From Bradyrhizobium sp. CSA207 (lineage in GTDB: Bacteria > Pseudomonadota > Alphaproteobacteria > Rhizobiales > Xanthobacteraceae), in assembly GCF_029051685.1 (NCBI RefSeq), contig NZ_JAACFT010000027.1, positions 1 to 64,000 on the forward strand: a stretch of DNA of 64,000 nucleotides, written 5' to 3'. Each line of letters begins with the position of its first letter. Position 1 is the stretch's first letter. Below, piece after piece: positions 54,489 to 63,585 of the stretch. The translations under genes and the position numbers were made by a program. Below the pieces are notes generated by a model. The model was not told where the DNA came from. It made no database searches and saw only the letters and a program-made list of their open reading frames with translations.

Positions 54489-56222
54489 TCAGTACCGCGG
54501 CTCGTACATCTGCGATTGCACCAGCCCTTTGACGTCATTGGGCGCGGGTCCGTCCGCCAGCCCGCGCTGATAGGCGACGTCGGCGACCCCGGCCGCGATG
54601 CGGACCGAGACCTCGCGGATGCGGGGCAGCGCCGGATAGAGGCTGCCCTGCCTCAGGTCCTCCTTGCCGACGCAATCGGCCAGCGTATGGGCCGCCGCCA
54701 TGAACATTTCGTTCGTCACGAGGCGCGAGCAGCTGGCAATGACGCCGAGACCGACGCCGGGAAAGATGTAGGAGTTGTTGCCCTGGCGCGGCACAAAGGT
54801 GCGTCCGTTGAGCGTGACCGGGTCATACGGGCTGCCGCAGGCGAACAGCGCGCGGCCCTCGGTGTAACGATAGGCATCTTCCGCCGAGCATTCGGCCTTC
54901 GAGGTCGGATTGGAGAGCGCGAACACGATCGGATGCTCGTTGAGCGCGGCCATCGCCTTGAGCACGTCGGGCGTGAAGGCACCGCCGACCGCGGCGACGC
55001 CGATGATCGCCGTCGGCTTCAGCGTGTTGATCGCGGTCAGGAAATCGGCAATCGGCGCCTGATCGGTATGAGCATAACGGAGCTTGTGGCCGGAGAGGCT
55101 CGCCCGGCCACTAACGACGAGGCCACGGGAATCCACCAGCCAATTGCGGCGGAGCGCTTCGGCCTCGGCGGCGCCCTCCGCCATCATGGCGGAGACTACG
55201 AGATCGGCGATGCCGGTGGCGGCCTCGCCGGCGCCCAGGAACAGGATGCGTTGATCCCGGAGCTTGCCGCCGCTGATGCGCAGGGCCGAGAACAGGCCGG
55301 CAAGCGCCACCGCCGCCGTACCCTGGATATCGTCGTTGAAGACGCAGGCTTCGTCGCGATATTTGTGCAGCAGCTTGAACGCCGAGTGATTGGCGAAATC
55401 CTCGAATTGGATCAGCACACCCGGAAACGTCTTTCGCGCGGCGACCATGAATTCGTCGACGAAGCTGTCATAGGCCTCGCCCGTGAGCCGCCGCTCGCGC
55501 AGACCGAGATAATACGGATCGTTCAAGAGTTCTTCATTGTTGGTGCCGACATCGAGCACGATCGGCAGGCACAGCTCGGGATGCACGCCGGCACAGGCCG
55601 AATAGAGCGAGAGCTTTCCGACCGGAATGCCCATGCCGTTGGCGCCGAGATCGCCGAGGCCAAGGATGCGCTCCCCGTCGGTCACGACGATGAGCTTTGC
55701 AGGATAAGGCCAGTTCTTCAAAATCTCCGCGATCTGGCCGCGATCGCGCGAGGAGATGAACATGCCCCGCGGCCGCTGGAAGATCAGCCCGTATTTCTGG
55801 CAGGCGAGTCCGACAGTCGGCGTGTAGATGATCGGCTGGATCTCGTCGATATTGTCGACAACGACGCGAAAGAACAGCGCCTCGTTGCGATCATGCAGCG
55901 CATTCAGCGCGACATATTTTTCGAGGTCCGTCGGCAGCATCCGCAGATTGGTGAGCACGCGCTCGACCTGCGTCTCCATCGTGAGCAGGCAAGGCGGCAA
56001 CAGGCCGCGCAAGCCGAGCGTGTCACGCTCCGCTTCCGTGAAGGCAGTACCCTTGTTGAGCAAGGGATCGCGCAGCAGCGTCATGCCGTGAGCGGGATTG
56101 GACGATGTCGGCTGAGCGACGACCCGGGCAGGTCTATTCACGAATTCCCCCAAGGAGTTTCTTATTGAACGGCGGCCATTGTCGGCCGGCGCTCCCCTGA
56201 GATCAAGGACGTTGGGACTCAT
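54489..56222 (-). CDS. NAD-type malic enzyme
   Basis: A malic enzyme of about 577 aa (long, NAD-type form) turning malate into pyruvate and CO2. I use ATG 56222; a GTG at 56243 is also possible. Motifs: IIYTPTVGLACQKYGLIFQ, VVTDGERILGLGDLGANGMG, FEDFANHSAFKLL, FNDDIQGTAAVALAGL, and the second nucleotide site FLGAGEAATGIADLV. No neighbour suggests an operon. Confidence 0.93.
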   Translation of the reverse strand: MSPNVLDLRGAPADNGRRSIRNSLGEFVNRPARVVAQPTSSNPAHGMTLLRDPLLNKGTAFTEAERDTLGLRGLLPPCLLTMETQVERVLTNLRMLPTDLEKYVALNALHDRNEALFFRVVVDNIDEIQPIIYTPTVGLACQKYGLIFQRPRGMFISSRDRGQIAEILKNWPYPAKLIVVTDGERILGLGDLGANGMGIPVGKLSLYSACAGVHPELCLPIVLDVGTNNEELLNDPYYLGLRERRLTGEAYDSFVDEFMVAARKTFPGVLIQFEDFANHSAFKLLHKYRDEACVFNDDIQGTAAVALAGLFSALRISGGKLRDQRILFLGAGEAATGIADLVVSAMMAEGAAEAEALRRNWLVDSRGLVVSGRASLSGHKLRYAHTDQAPIADFLTAINTLKPTAIIGVAAVGGAFTPDVLKAMAALNEHPIVFALSNPTSKAECSAEDAYRYTEGRALFACGSPYDPVTLNGRTFVPRQGNNSYIFPGVGLGVIASCSRLVTNEMFMAAAHTLADCVGKEDLRQGSLYPALPRIREVSVRIAAGVADVAYQRGLADGPAPNDVKGLVQSQMYEPRY

Positions 56223-56300
56223 GCGTCGATTGTGATCTCGCACCGCAGCGAGATTTTCCCGACATCGGCAGTTGCGCGAGAAAGGTTAACGCTGCAAGGC

Positions 56301-56403
56301 TTACTCGGGCTTGATGTCGGCAGCCTTCACGATCGGCCACCATTTCTCGGTCTCGGCCTTCTGGAACGTCGCGAACGCTGCCGGATGGGCGGAGGCCGGA
56401 AGT
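56301..56403 (-). pseudogene. TctC-type solute-binding protein, C-terminal scrap
   Basis: About 33 codons on the minus strand read PAAFATFQKAETEKWWPIVK and then AADIKPE before TAA. This is the typical end of Bug/TctC receptors of tripartite tricarboxylate transporters. Upstream sequence belongs to the MscS gene, so the rest was lost. Dead remnant. Confidence 0.7.
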
Positions 56404-56413
56404 ATGCGAGCGG

Positions 56414-58747
56414 CTATCCGGCCACCCGCCGTGGCGCCGGATTGGCGGCGCCATCAGCCGGCGGCGCGATCTGCATCAAGATGGTCTGAACGGGAGAGGC
56501 GACCTCGATCCCGCTCTGCTGGAAGCGCAGCTTCATGCGCCGGTTGAATTCGCGCTGCACCGGCCAGCGACCTGCCTCGGTACAGCGGATCTGGCCGACA
56601 ATCGACACCATGGCGCCGTCGACCTTGTCGATACCCCAGAGATCGAGGTCGCCCCGGATCACGCCACGGAATTCGGGCTCGCGGCGCATCTCCTCGACGA
56701 TGTCCTTGAGGATCTGACCGGCGCGGTCGGTATCTTCCTTGTAGGCGACGTTGACGCTGACGGAGGCGTTGCCGGCGCCGCGGCTGGCATTGGTGATGGT
56801 CGTCACCGCGCTGAACGGCACGATGTGCACCGCGCCGTCGCCGGCGCGCAGGCGGATGGTGCGGATCGAGACATTCTCCACGACCCCGGACAGTCCCGAG
56901 ACGCTGACGTTGTCGCCGACCTGTACCGTGTTCTCCAAAAGCAGAAACAGGCCGGTGATGAGATCCTGCACCAGCTTCTGCGAGCCGAAGCCGATGGCGA
57001 TGCCGACGATGCCTGCGCCCGCCAGCAGCGGCGCGACATTGACGCCGATCTCGCTCAGCGCCGTGAGGCCGACGATGGTGGCGATCAGGCACAGCAGCGC
57101 TGTCCGCAGCATCGGCTGGAAGGTGCGCAGCCGCGCGGCACGAGCATAGTGTCCGTCCCGCGACAGTGTATTGATCTGGCGATCCAGCAGCGCGTTGCTG
57201 GCTTCCCAGATCGCGGCCGCGATGCCTGCGGCGAGCGCGATCGTCACCACGGCCGAAAGCAGGCGGCTGCCGATCTGGCCGCCATAGAACCAGACGATGG
57301 CATCGACACCCCAGACTTCGAGCACGGCCACGAAGCCGACAAAGGCAATGACGCCCGAGACGATTTTGCGCAGCAGCGGCAGATAGCGGTTGGCGCGGAT
57401 TTCCAGGCCCGGAAAACGCTGCAGGATCTCCGGCTTGATCCGGAAGCCGCGGTCGATCAGGCTCAGCGTCACCATGATGGCGACGCGCGTAATCAGCACC
57501 ACCACGATGGTGCCGACGAAATATTGCAGCAGCAGCGAATAGCCGTTGCGGATGTTCAGCGCCCAGACCGCCCACAGCGCGACGACGAGGGCGATTGCAA
57601 GATAGTGCCAGCCGCCCGCGATGCGGTTGCGCAGGCGCGCCGCAATCCCCTGCTGGCCAGCGGACGCGCGAATGGCCTCGGCGACCTGGCGGCGGCATTG
57701 CAGGATGATGACCGCGATGAAGAGGTGCACCACCAACATTACCATGCGCAGCAGCGCCGCATACCCGGCGCGATGCAGGCCGAGCAGCAGCGCCACATTG
57801 GCGAAGGCGATGCCTGTTACGCCGACGCCGACGATGCGGCGCGCCCAGATCTCGATATAGGCCGCTGTCTCGGCGCGTACCGGAATCAGGCCGAACGGCC
57901 CCGCCAGCGCGCGGACGACGCAGATCAGCCCGCGCGAGAACACATAGGCGTTGACGACGGCGAGGATCACGAGGCGGACGGTGGCGGGATCGCCGATCTC
58001 CGTCCCAAGCAGCGCCGTCGCCGCGCCGACGAAGGCGAACACGGGCAAGAGTTCCAGCACGAGACGACCGAGCACGAAGGGCAGCCGCAGCAACACCTGC
58101 CAAGCCCGCGCCAGGCTCTTGCGCCGTTTGTGCAATTCCGGCTCGGGGGTGACATCGGCCACGGATGACGGCGGATCGGCAACGGGGAGCGCCTGTGCCG
58201 GCAGGCCCGCAGTCTGCGGCACGCGCGCTTCAAGGAACACGACCGGACGCCGGATCAGCCGGAAGATCACCCACTCCGCGGCGAGAGCGCAGCCGAACAC
58301 CAGCGCCAGCTTCCAGGCAATCTCGATCAGGAGATTGTAGGCCGCGGGATCATTGGCGGTCCGCACGAACCAGTAATAGAAGGCCGGAAAGTGCGTGAGC
58401 GTCCGCGCCATGCCCGCGATCTCGCGCGAGATCTCGCCGATCTCCTCGGACACGGTAAGCAGGAGCTGCGCACCAAGCCCGTCGGCGGAGAGCGGGATCG
58501 GCGATTTCTGCTCTGGCGGCGGCGCAGGCTGCTGACCAGACGCATTTGCGATCGCGCGCAAGGTGTCGATCATCTGCGCGCGCTTCTGATCGTCCTGGAG
58601 GGTTTCGAGCGCGCGCCTTGCCTCGTCCGGGGACAGCGCGGCAGCATGATTGGTGGCCGGCGCAGGCGGCTCGGCACGGGCGCCGGAGAGAGATGAGATT
58701 GCGAGGAAGATGGCAGCGAGAAGCGCCGGGGCAAGCTTATGCGACAC
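56414..58747 (-). CDS. MscS-family mechanosensitive channel
   Basis: A 777-aa membrane protein. GTG 58747 after AAGGA gives a signal peptide (VSHKLAPALLAAIFLAIS); the longer ATG frame adds unlikely residues. About ten membrane helices are followed by the MscS core: AGAGIVGIAIGFGSQKLVQD, LITGLFLLLENTVQVGDNVS, GLSGVVENVSIRTIRLR and NASRGAGNASVSVNVAYKED. The large N-terminal periplasmic domain and extra helices match the larger MscK/YbiO-like group. Relieves osmotic down-shock. Confidence 0.92.
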   Translation of the reverse strand: MSHKLAPALLAAIFLAISSLSGARAEPPAPATNHAAALSPDEARRALETLQDDQKRAQMIDTLRAIANASGQQPAPPPEQKSPIPLSADGLGAQLLLTVSEEIGEISREIAGMARTLTHFPAFYYWFVRTANDPAAYNLLIEIAWKLALVFGCALAAEWVIFRLIRRPVVFLEARVPQTAGLPAQALPVADPPSSVADVTPEPELHKRRKSLARAWQVLLRLPFVLGRLVLELLPVFAFVGAATALLGTEIGDPATVRLVILAVVNAYVFSRGLICVVRALAGPFGLIPVRAETAAYIEIWARRIVGVGVTGIAFANVALLLGLHRAGYAALLRMVMLVVHLFIAVIILQCRRQVAEAIRASAGQQGIAARLRNRIAGGWHYLAIALVVALWAVWALNIRNGYSLLLQYFVGTIVVVLITRVAIMVTLSLIDRGFRIKPEILQRFPGLEIRANRYLPLLRKIVSGVIAFVGFVAVLEVWGVDAIVWFYGGQIGSRLLSAVVTIALAAGIAAAIWEASNALLDRQINTLSRDGHYARAARLRTFQPMLRTALLCLIATIVGLTALSEIGVNVAPLLAGAGIVGIAIGFGSQKLVQDLITGLFLLLENTVQVGDNVSVSGLSGVVENVSIRTIRLRAGDGAVHIVPFSAVTTITNASRGAGNASVSVNVAYKEDTDRAGQILKDIVEEMRREPEFRGVIRGDLDLWGIDKVDGAMVSIVGQIRCTEAGRWPVQREFNRRMKLRFQQSGIEVASPVQTILMQIAPPADGAANPAPRRVAG

Positions 58748-59309
58748 GAGGATTCCTTGAAAACAATAGATGCGCCCCGGCGGAGTCGGAATCGTCACCG
58801 CCGAAACGCATGCGTCATGTCGATGGTGCTATTCGCGCCGACCCTGTGTCGGAAGTTTGCCGACGAGACGTCTATCTCTTGGCATTTATCGCTATGCTGG
58901 ATCGGGAACCGCGCTCTCGCGAACACGAGTGCCTGCTGGAATACGGTGCGCGCAATCGCCTTCATCCGGGATCCAGCCCGGGTGGCCTCTTCTGGGTCCA
59001 GCACGATTGGTATGCTACAAAACGCACAGCGCCGGGCAGGTAGGGGCTTTGCCTAACTGATGCAGCCCTCTAAACCTTGGCCCGGCGTGCCGTTCGCGGT
59101 TTTTGCCGCTATGCGATAGTCCGAACGAGCTCCATCGCACTTAACGCGGCTGGATTTGCGGAGGTGGCGTCATAGACCTCCCCTTGCTCATGAAGTGGAC
59201 GTTGCTTGTCGCATATTTGCGACCCCCTGGATGGTCCTCCCGTGACACAAAACTGTCAAGCGGGATCAATGGCGTTGAAATCACATTTGAACGTTCCGAT
59301 CCCGCCGCG
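58748..59309. other. Intergenic stretch without recognised gene
   Basis: The 560 bases between ppk2 and the MscS gene hold only low-quality frames. I saw no promoter consensus, tRNA or strong hairpin. Sequence near 59050-59200 has no particular structure. Confidence 0.4.
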
Positions 59310-60233
59310 TCACCGCTTGCCGCTCGCCTTCCCTTCCTGCTCCAGCGCCTTGCGCACTTCCTTGAATTCCCCCAGCGAGGCCTTATCAGCACGAGGGAAG
59401 CGCAGATCGAGCCGCTCGAGCGCCGCGACGATCACCGAGCCGATCACCACGCGCGCGAACCATTTGTGATCGGCGGGCACGACGTACCATGGTGCATGGG
59501 GCGTGGCTGTGTGGCGCACGATGTCCTGGTACACCGCCTGATAGCGCGGCCACAGCGCACGCTCCTTGATGTCGTCCAGGGAAAACTTCCACTGCTTGGA
59601 CGGATCTTCCAGCCGGCCGAGAAAACGGGCGCGCTGCTCCTCTTTGGAGAGGTTGAGGAAGAACTTCAGCACCACGGTGCCGTTGCGCGCGAGGTAGCGC
59701 TCGAAGGCGGAGATATCCTCGAACCGCTCTTTCCAGATGTTCTTTGTCACGAGCTTTTCCGGCAGCTTCTCCTTGGAGAGGATCTCCGGGTGCACGCGCG
59801 TCACCAGGCATTCCTCGTAATGGGAGCGGTTGAAGATGCCGATATGGCCGCGCTCGGGCAGTGCGAGCACATGGCGCCAGAGGAAATCGTGATCGAGCTC
59901 CTTGCTGCTCGGCTGCTTGAATGCGTGGACCTCGCATCCCTGCGGGTTGATGCCCTCGAAGATCGCCTTGATCGCGGAGTCCTTGCCGCCCGCATCCATG
60001 CCCTGGAGCACGATCAGCAGCGACCAGCGATCCTGGGCGTACAGCTTCTCCTGAAACTCCGCGAGGCGCTTCTTGTTGGCCTCGAGAATCTCCTCCGCCT
60101 CTTCCTTGTCGAGATCGCCCTTCGCGTCGGTCTTGTGCGCCTTGAGATGAAACTTGCCGGATCCATCGTAGCGGAATGGCGTGATGTAACGGTCAAGCTC
60201 CTGGGCGAGCGATTTGGACGGCTTCTTGCTCAT
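59310..60233 (-). CDS. ppk2: Polyphosphate kinase 2 family protein
   Basis: A 307-aa PPK2 enzyme with Walker A GMDAGGKDSAIKAIFEG, Walker B-type FNRSHYEECLVTRVHPE, and the lid and C-terminal blocks ILKFF-like VVLKFFLNLSKEEQRARF and APWYVVPADHKWFARV. PPK2 transfers phosphate from polyphosphate to nucleotides. It starts 41 bases inside the end of livM, so it is probably transcribed with the liv operon. Substrate class (GDP, ADP or AMP) cannot be fixed by eye. Confidence 0.9.
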   Translation of the reverse strand: MSKKPSKSLAQELDRYITPFRYDGSGKFHLKAHKTDAKGDLDKEEAEEILEANKKRLAEFQEKLYAQDRWSLLIVLQGMDAGGKDSAIKAIFEGINPQGCEVHAFKQPSSKELDHDFLWRHVLALPERGHIGIFNRSHYEECLVTRVHPEILSKEKLPEKLVTKNIWKERFEDISAFERYLARNGTVVLKFFLNLSKEEQRARFLGRLEDPSKQWKFSLDDIKERALWPRYQAVYQDIVRHTATPHAPWYVVPADHKWFARVVIGSVIVAALERLDLRFPRADKASLGEFKEVRKALEQEGKASGKR

Positions 60234-61212
60234 GAGCGCGGGGCACCTTGCGTTGCGGCTTCAATCGGTCGAGCACGCTACCAAGGATACCCTTGGGAAG
60301 GAATATGATGAAAAGGACGAGCAACACGCCATAGACGAGGTTGTCCCAGCCGACCGCCCTGGTGCCGAAGCCGATCCGCAAGGTCTCAGCCAGCAAAATG
60401 GTGATGACCGCCCCAACAGTCGGCCCCAGCGAAACGAACAGGCCGCCGACAATGGCGGCGAACACCATCTGGAGCGACACGGCGATGCCGCTGACGGTGT
60501 CCGGCGTGATGAACATCTGGTACTGGCAGTAGATCGCGCCCGCCAGCGCCGTCATCAGCGCGCTGATCAGCGTGATCTTCAGCTTCTCCGCGGTGACGTT
60601 GACGCCGGCGGCCGCCGCAGCGTCCTCATCCTCCGAGATCGCTTCCAGCGCGTAACGGCTCATGCTGCGGTCGATCAAGTGCCAGACAATGATGCCCACG
60701 AGCCATACACCAAGCGCGATCAGGTACCAGGTCGTCTTGTCGTCGAATTGCAGCGCCAGCAGCTTGTTGCCCGACGTTCGGCTTGGCGTGTAGCCGAGCG
60801 AGCCACCGGTATAGTCGCGCGTCGCCGTGATAACCTGGAGCACGATGCCTGAGAGCGCCAGCGTCACCAGCACGAAATAATGCCCGGTGATGCGGAAGCG
60901 GAAACAGGGATAGCCAACGATCAGCGCCAGCACGCCGGCGGCAACCATGCTGATCGGGATGCCGATCCAGGGCGACAAGCCCATGTGGTTCCACAGCAGC
61001 GCGGTGACATAGGCACCGATCCCCATGAAGCCGCCATGGCCGAGCGAGACAAGGCCGAACCGTCCCATCATCGACCACGATGTATAGGCGAACGACCAGA
61101 TCAGGATCAGCACCAGGATGTGCAGGTGATAGGGATCGCGATAAACGAAAGGCAGCGCGACGAGCGCCGCCAATCCCACCGTCCACGCCACAAGCCGGCC
61201 CTGCACCATCAT
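60193..61212 (-). CDS. livM: Branched-chain amino-acid-type ABC transporter permease LivM
   Basis: A 339-aa permease; ATG 61212 overlaps the livH stop (ATGA). Membrane-rich with the LivM signature LVSLGHGGFMGIGAYVTALL and AGVNVTAEKLKITLISALMT. Its C-terminus overlaps the start of ppk2 by 41 bases. Fourth gene of the livKGFHM unit. Confidence 0.92.
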   Translation of the reverse strand: MMVQGRLVAWTVGLAALVALPFVYRDPYHLHILVLILIWSFAYTSWSMMGRFGLVSLGHGGFMGIGAYVTALLWNHMGLSPWIGIPISMVAAGVLALIVGYPCFRFRITGHYFVLVTLALSGIVLQVITATRDYTGGSLGYTPSRTSGNKLLALQFDDKTTWYLIALGVWLVGIIVWHLIDRSMSRYALEAISEDEDAAAAAGVNVTAEKLKITLISALMTALAGAIYCQYQMFITPDTVSGIAVSLQMVFAAIVGGLFVSLGPTVGAVITILLAETLRIGFGTRAVGWDNLVYGVLLVLFIIFLPKGILGSVLDRLKPQRKVPRAHEQEAVQIARPGA

Positions 61213-62090
61213 CGGCGCCTCGCAAACAGGCCCGCGGGCCGGATGAACATCATGACGATGAAGAAGGCGAAGGCGAGCACGTAGCCCCATTCGAGGTCGG
61301 AGAACAGGCCGCCGAGGGAGATGATCTCGGCAAAGACGAACGCGGCGATGAAGCCGCCGATGAAATTGCCGAGTCCGCCGAGCACGCAGATCAGGAAGGT
61401 GATCGGGCCGAATGAGAGACCGACGAAGGGATGCACGTCATATTGCAGCACCAGCAGACAGGCCGCGAGCCCCGCCAGCGCGCCGCCCAGCGCGGACGTG
61501 ACGAGATAGATGCGCCTGGTGTCGACGCCCATCAGCGCCATGATCTGCCGGTCCTGAGAAATGGCGCGGATCGCGGTGCCGGTGAAGGTGCGGGTCATGA
61601 ACAGATAGACCGCGATCATGCCGACCAGCGCGGCGAGAAAGGACAGCAGCCGCGCGTAGCTGAAATTCATCTCGCCGAAGGCCAGCACCGGCAAGCGGAT
61701 GCCGAGATTGCGGAAGTCGATGCCGAAGGCAACGGTGGCAAAGCTCTGCAGCACGAACAGCACCCCACCCGTCGCGAGCAGCTGATTGATCGGGGGCGCG
61801 GTCAGCAATGGTGCGATCACGAGGTAGTGCAGCGCGGCGCCGAGGATCGCGACGAGCATGATGGTGAACGGCGCGGCAATGAAATAGCTGAGGCCGTAGT
61901 ACTGCACCATGAAATACATGGCGTACATGCCGATCATGACGAGCTCGGCATAGCAGATCCAGGTCACGTCGATGACGCCGAAGATCAGATTGAGCCCGAG
62001 CGCGAGCAGCGCCAGCACGCCGCCGAGCAGGATGCCGTTGATCACGGCCTCCAGCAGGTAGACGTCGAAAATGTCCAGGAATGCCTGCAT
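61209..62090 (-). CDS. livH: Branched-chain amino-acid-type ABC transporter permease LivH
   Basis: A 293-aa permease; ATG 62090. Signature GLNLIFGVIDVTWICYAELV (the start of the transport core) and RAISQDRQIMALMGVDTRRIY. A long upstream frame is an antisense or out-of-frame extension through livF and is not used. It forms the channel with LivM. Confidence 0.92.
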   Translation of the reverse strand: MQAFLDIFDVYLLEAVINGILLGGVLALLALGLNLIFGVIDVTWICYAELVMIGMYAMYFMVQYYGLSYFIAAPFTIMLVAILGAALHYLVIAPLLTAPPINQLLATGGVLFVLQSFATVAFGIDFRNLGIRLPVLAFGEMNFSYARLLSFLAALVGMIAVYLFMTRTFTGTAIRAISQDRQIMALMGVDTRRIYLVTSALGGALAGLAACLLVLQYDVHPFVGLSFGPITFLICVLGGLGNFIGGFIAAFVFAEIISLGGLFSDLEWGYVLAFAFFIVMMFIRPAGLFARRR

Positions 62091-62095
62091 GGCCC

Positions 62096-62800
62096 TCACA
62101 CCCCGAGATAAGCTTCCTTGACCGTGTCGCTCGCCAGCATCTCGGCCGAGGTGCCGGACGCCCTGATCGTGCCGGCCTCGATCAGATAGGCGCGATCGAC
62201 GACGCGCAGCACCTGCTGCACGTTCTGCTCGACGATCAGCACCGTCAGCCCGCGCGCGCGGATCCGCTTGACGAGTTCGAACACCTGCTGCACCACGACC
62301 GGAGCCAGCCCTGCGGATGGCTCGTCGAGCAGCAAGAGCTTTGGATTCGACATCAGGGCACGGCCGATCGCGCACATCTGCTGCTCGCCCCCGGACATGG
62401 TGCCGGCCATCTGCTGGCGGCGTTCCTTCAGGCGCGGGAACAGGTCGAACACGACCTCCAGCCGCTCGGCGTAGTGGTCGCGCGCCTCCTTCATGAAGGC
62501 GCCCATCTTCAGATTGTCGTCGACGGAGAGCTGCGGAAACAACCGGCGGTTCTCCGGCACATGCGCGATGCCGAGGCTGACGATCTTGTGCGGCGGTGTT
62601 GCGACGACGTCGGCGCCTTCCATGGTGATCGACCCGCGCGAAGGGCGTATCAGGCCGGAAATGACGCGCATCAGGGTTGTCTTGCCGGCGCCGTTCGGAC
62701 CGATGACGCCAACGGCCTCGCCGGCCTTCACGTCGAGATCGACGTTGAACAGCGCCTGGAATGTTCCGTAACCGGCGTTGATGGACCGAAGCTCCAGCAT
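62096..62800 (-). CDS. livF: Branched-chain amino-acid-type ABC ATPase LivF
   Basis: A 234-aa ATPase; ATG 62800. Walker A GPNGAGKTTLMR, signature MSGGEQQMCAIGRALM, Walker B LLLLDEPSAGLAP. Drives transport with LivG. Compare the LivF scrap at 19150, which has a similar Walker B region but is not from this gene. Confidence 0.94.
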   Translation of the reverse strand: MLELRSINAGYGTFQALFNVDLDVKAGEAVGVIGPNGAGKTTLMRVISGLIRPSRGSITMEGADVVATPPHKIVSLGIAHVPENRRLFPQLSVDDNLKMGAFMKEARDHYAERLEVVFDLFPRLKERRQQMAGTMSGGEQQMCAIGRALMSNPKLLLLDEPSAGLAPVVVQQVFELVKRIRARGLTVLIVEQNVQQVLRVVDRAYLIEAGTIRASGTSAEMLASDTVKEAYLGV

Positions 62801-62802
62801 CG

Positions 62803-63570
62803 CTAGCCTCCGGCGCGGCGGCGCGCTTCGGCGGCCGCGGCTTGCGTCGTCTCGGCATCGGTGCCGAGATAGACCTCGATGACGCGCGGATCACCGGCGA
62901 CCGCGCTCGGCAGCCCCTCGGAGATCTTCTCGCCGTGATCGAGCACCATGACGCGATCGACAACGCGCATCAGGACGCCCATGATGTGCTCGACCCAGAT
63001 GATGGTGATGCCGAGCTCGTCGCGGATGTTGCGCAGCATGTCGGCCGCCTGGTCCATCTCGGCGTCGTCGAGTCCGCCGAGGCTCTCGTCGGCGAGCAAT
63101 AGTTTCGGCGCGGTCGCAAGCGCTTTTGCCAGTTCGAGCTTCTTCAGGCCGGCCGCGCCCAGGCCATCGACGCTGGCATGGCGATCCGCCGGCAAGCCCA
63201 CCATCGCCAGCGACCGCTCGGCGGCCTCCTCGGCTTTGGCGCGGCTGTGGCGCCCCTGACCGTAGAAGCCGGCGAGCGCGACGTTCTCGAAGATGGTCAG
63301 GCGGCGGAACGGCCGCGGAATCTGGAAGGTGCGGCCGATGCCGCGGTTGATGATCCGGTGCGGCGCGAGACCCGCGATCTCGTGGCCGGCGAACAGGATC
63401 GATCCGGAAGTCGGCGCCAGCGTGCCGGAAAGCATGTTGAAGATCGTGCTCTTGCCCGAGCCATTCGGGCCGATCAGGCCGAGGATCTCGCCCTGATCGA
63501 CCCTGAACGACACATTGTTGACGGCGGTGAAGCCGCCGAACCGCTTCACCAACCCGCTGACCTCCAACAC
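62803..63570 (-). CDS. livG: Branched-chain amino-acid-type ABC ATPase LivG
   Basis: A 255-aa ATPase. I choose GTG 63570, seven bases after GGAGAG; TTG 63573 is an alternative start. Walker A GPNGSGKSTIFNML, Walker B KLLLADESLGGLDDAEMDQ; the signature region reads GLGAAGLKKLELAKALAT, lacking the canonical LSGGQ. This is usual for LivG relatives handling non-standard substrates. Contiguous with livF. Confidence 0.92.
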   Translation of the reverse strand: MLEVSGLVKRFGGFTAVNNVSFRVDQGEILGLIGPNGSGKSTIFNMLSGTLAPTSGSILFAGHEIAGLAPHRIINRGIGRTFQIPRPFRRLTIFENVALAGFYGQGRHSRAKAEEAAERSLAMVGLPADRHASVDGLGAAGLKKLELAKALATAPKLLLADESLGGLDDAEMDQAADMLRNIRDELGITIIWVEHIMGVLMRVVDRVMVLDHGEKISEGLPSAVAGDPRVIEVYLGTDAETTQAAAAEARRRAGG

Positions 63571-63585
63571 CAAAGCTCTCCGCCG

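Noticed and set aside
54516..56168. 550-codon plus-strand open frame
   Set aside because: Antisense to the malic enzyme; composition is that of a reverse-frame shadow in GC-rich DNA.
56454..58103. 549-codon minus-strand open frame inside the MscS gene
   Set aside because: Same strand, different frame, very Arg/Ala-rich; the MscS frame has all conserved motifs.
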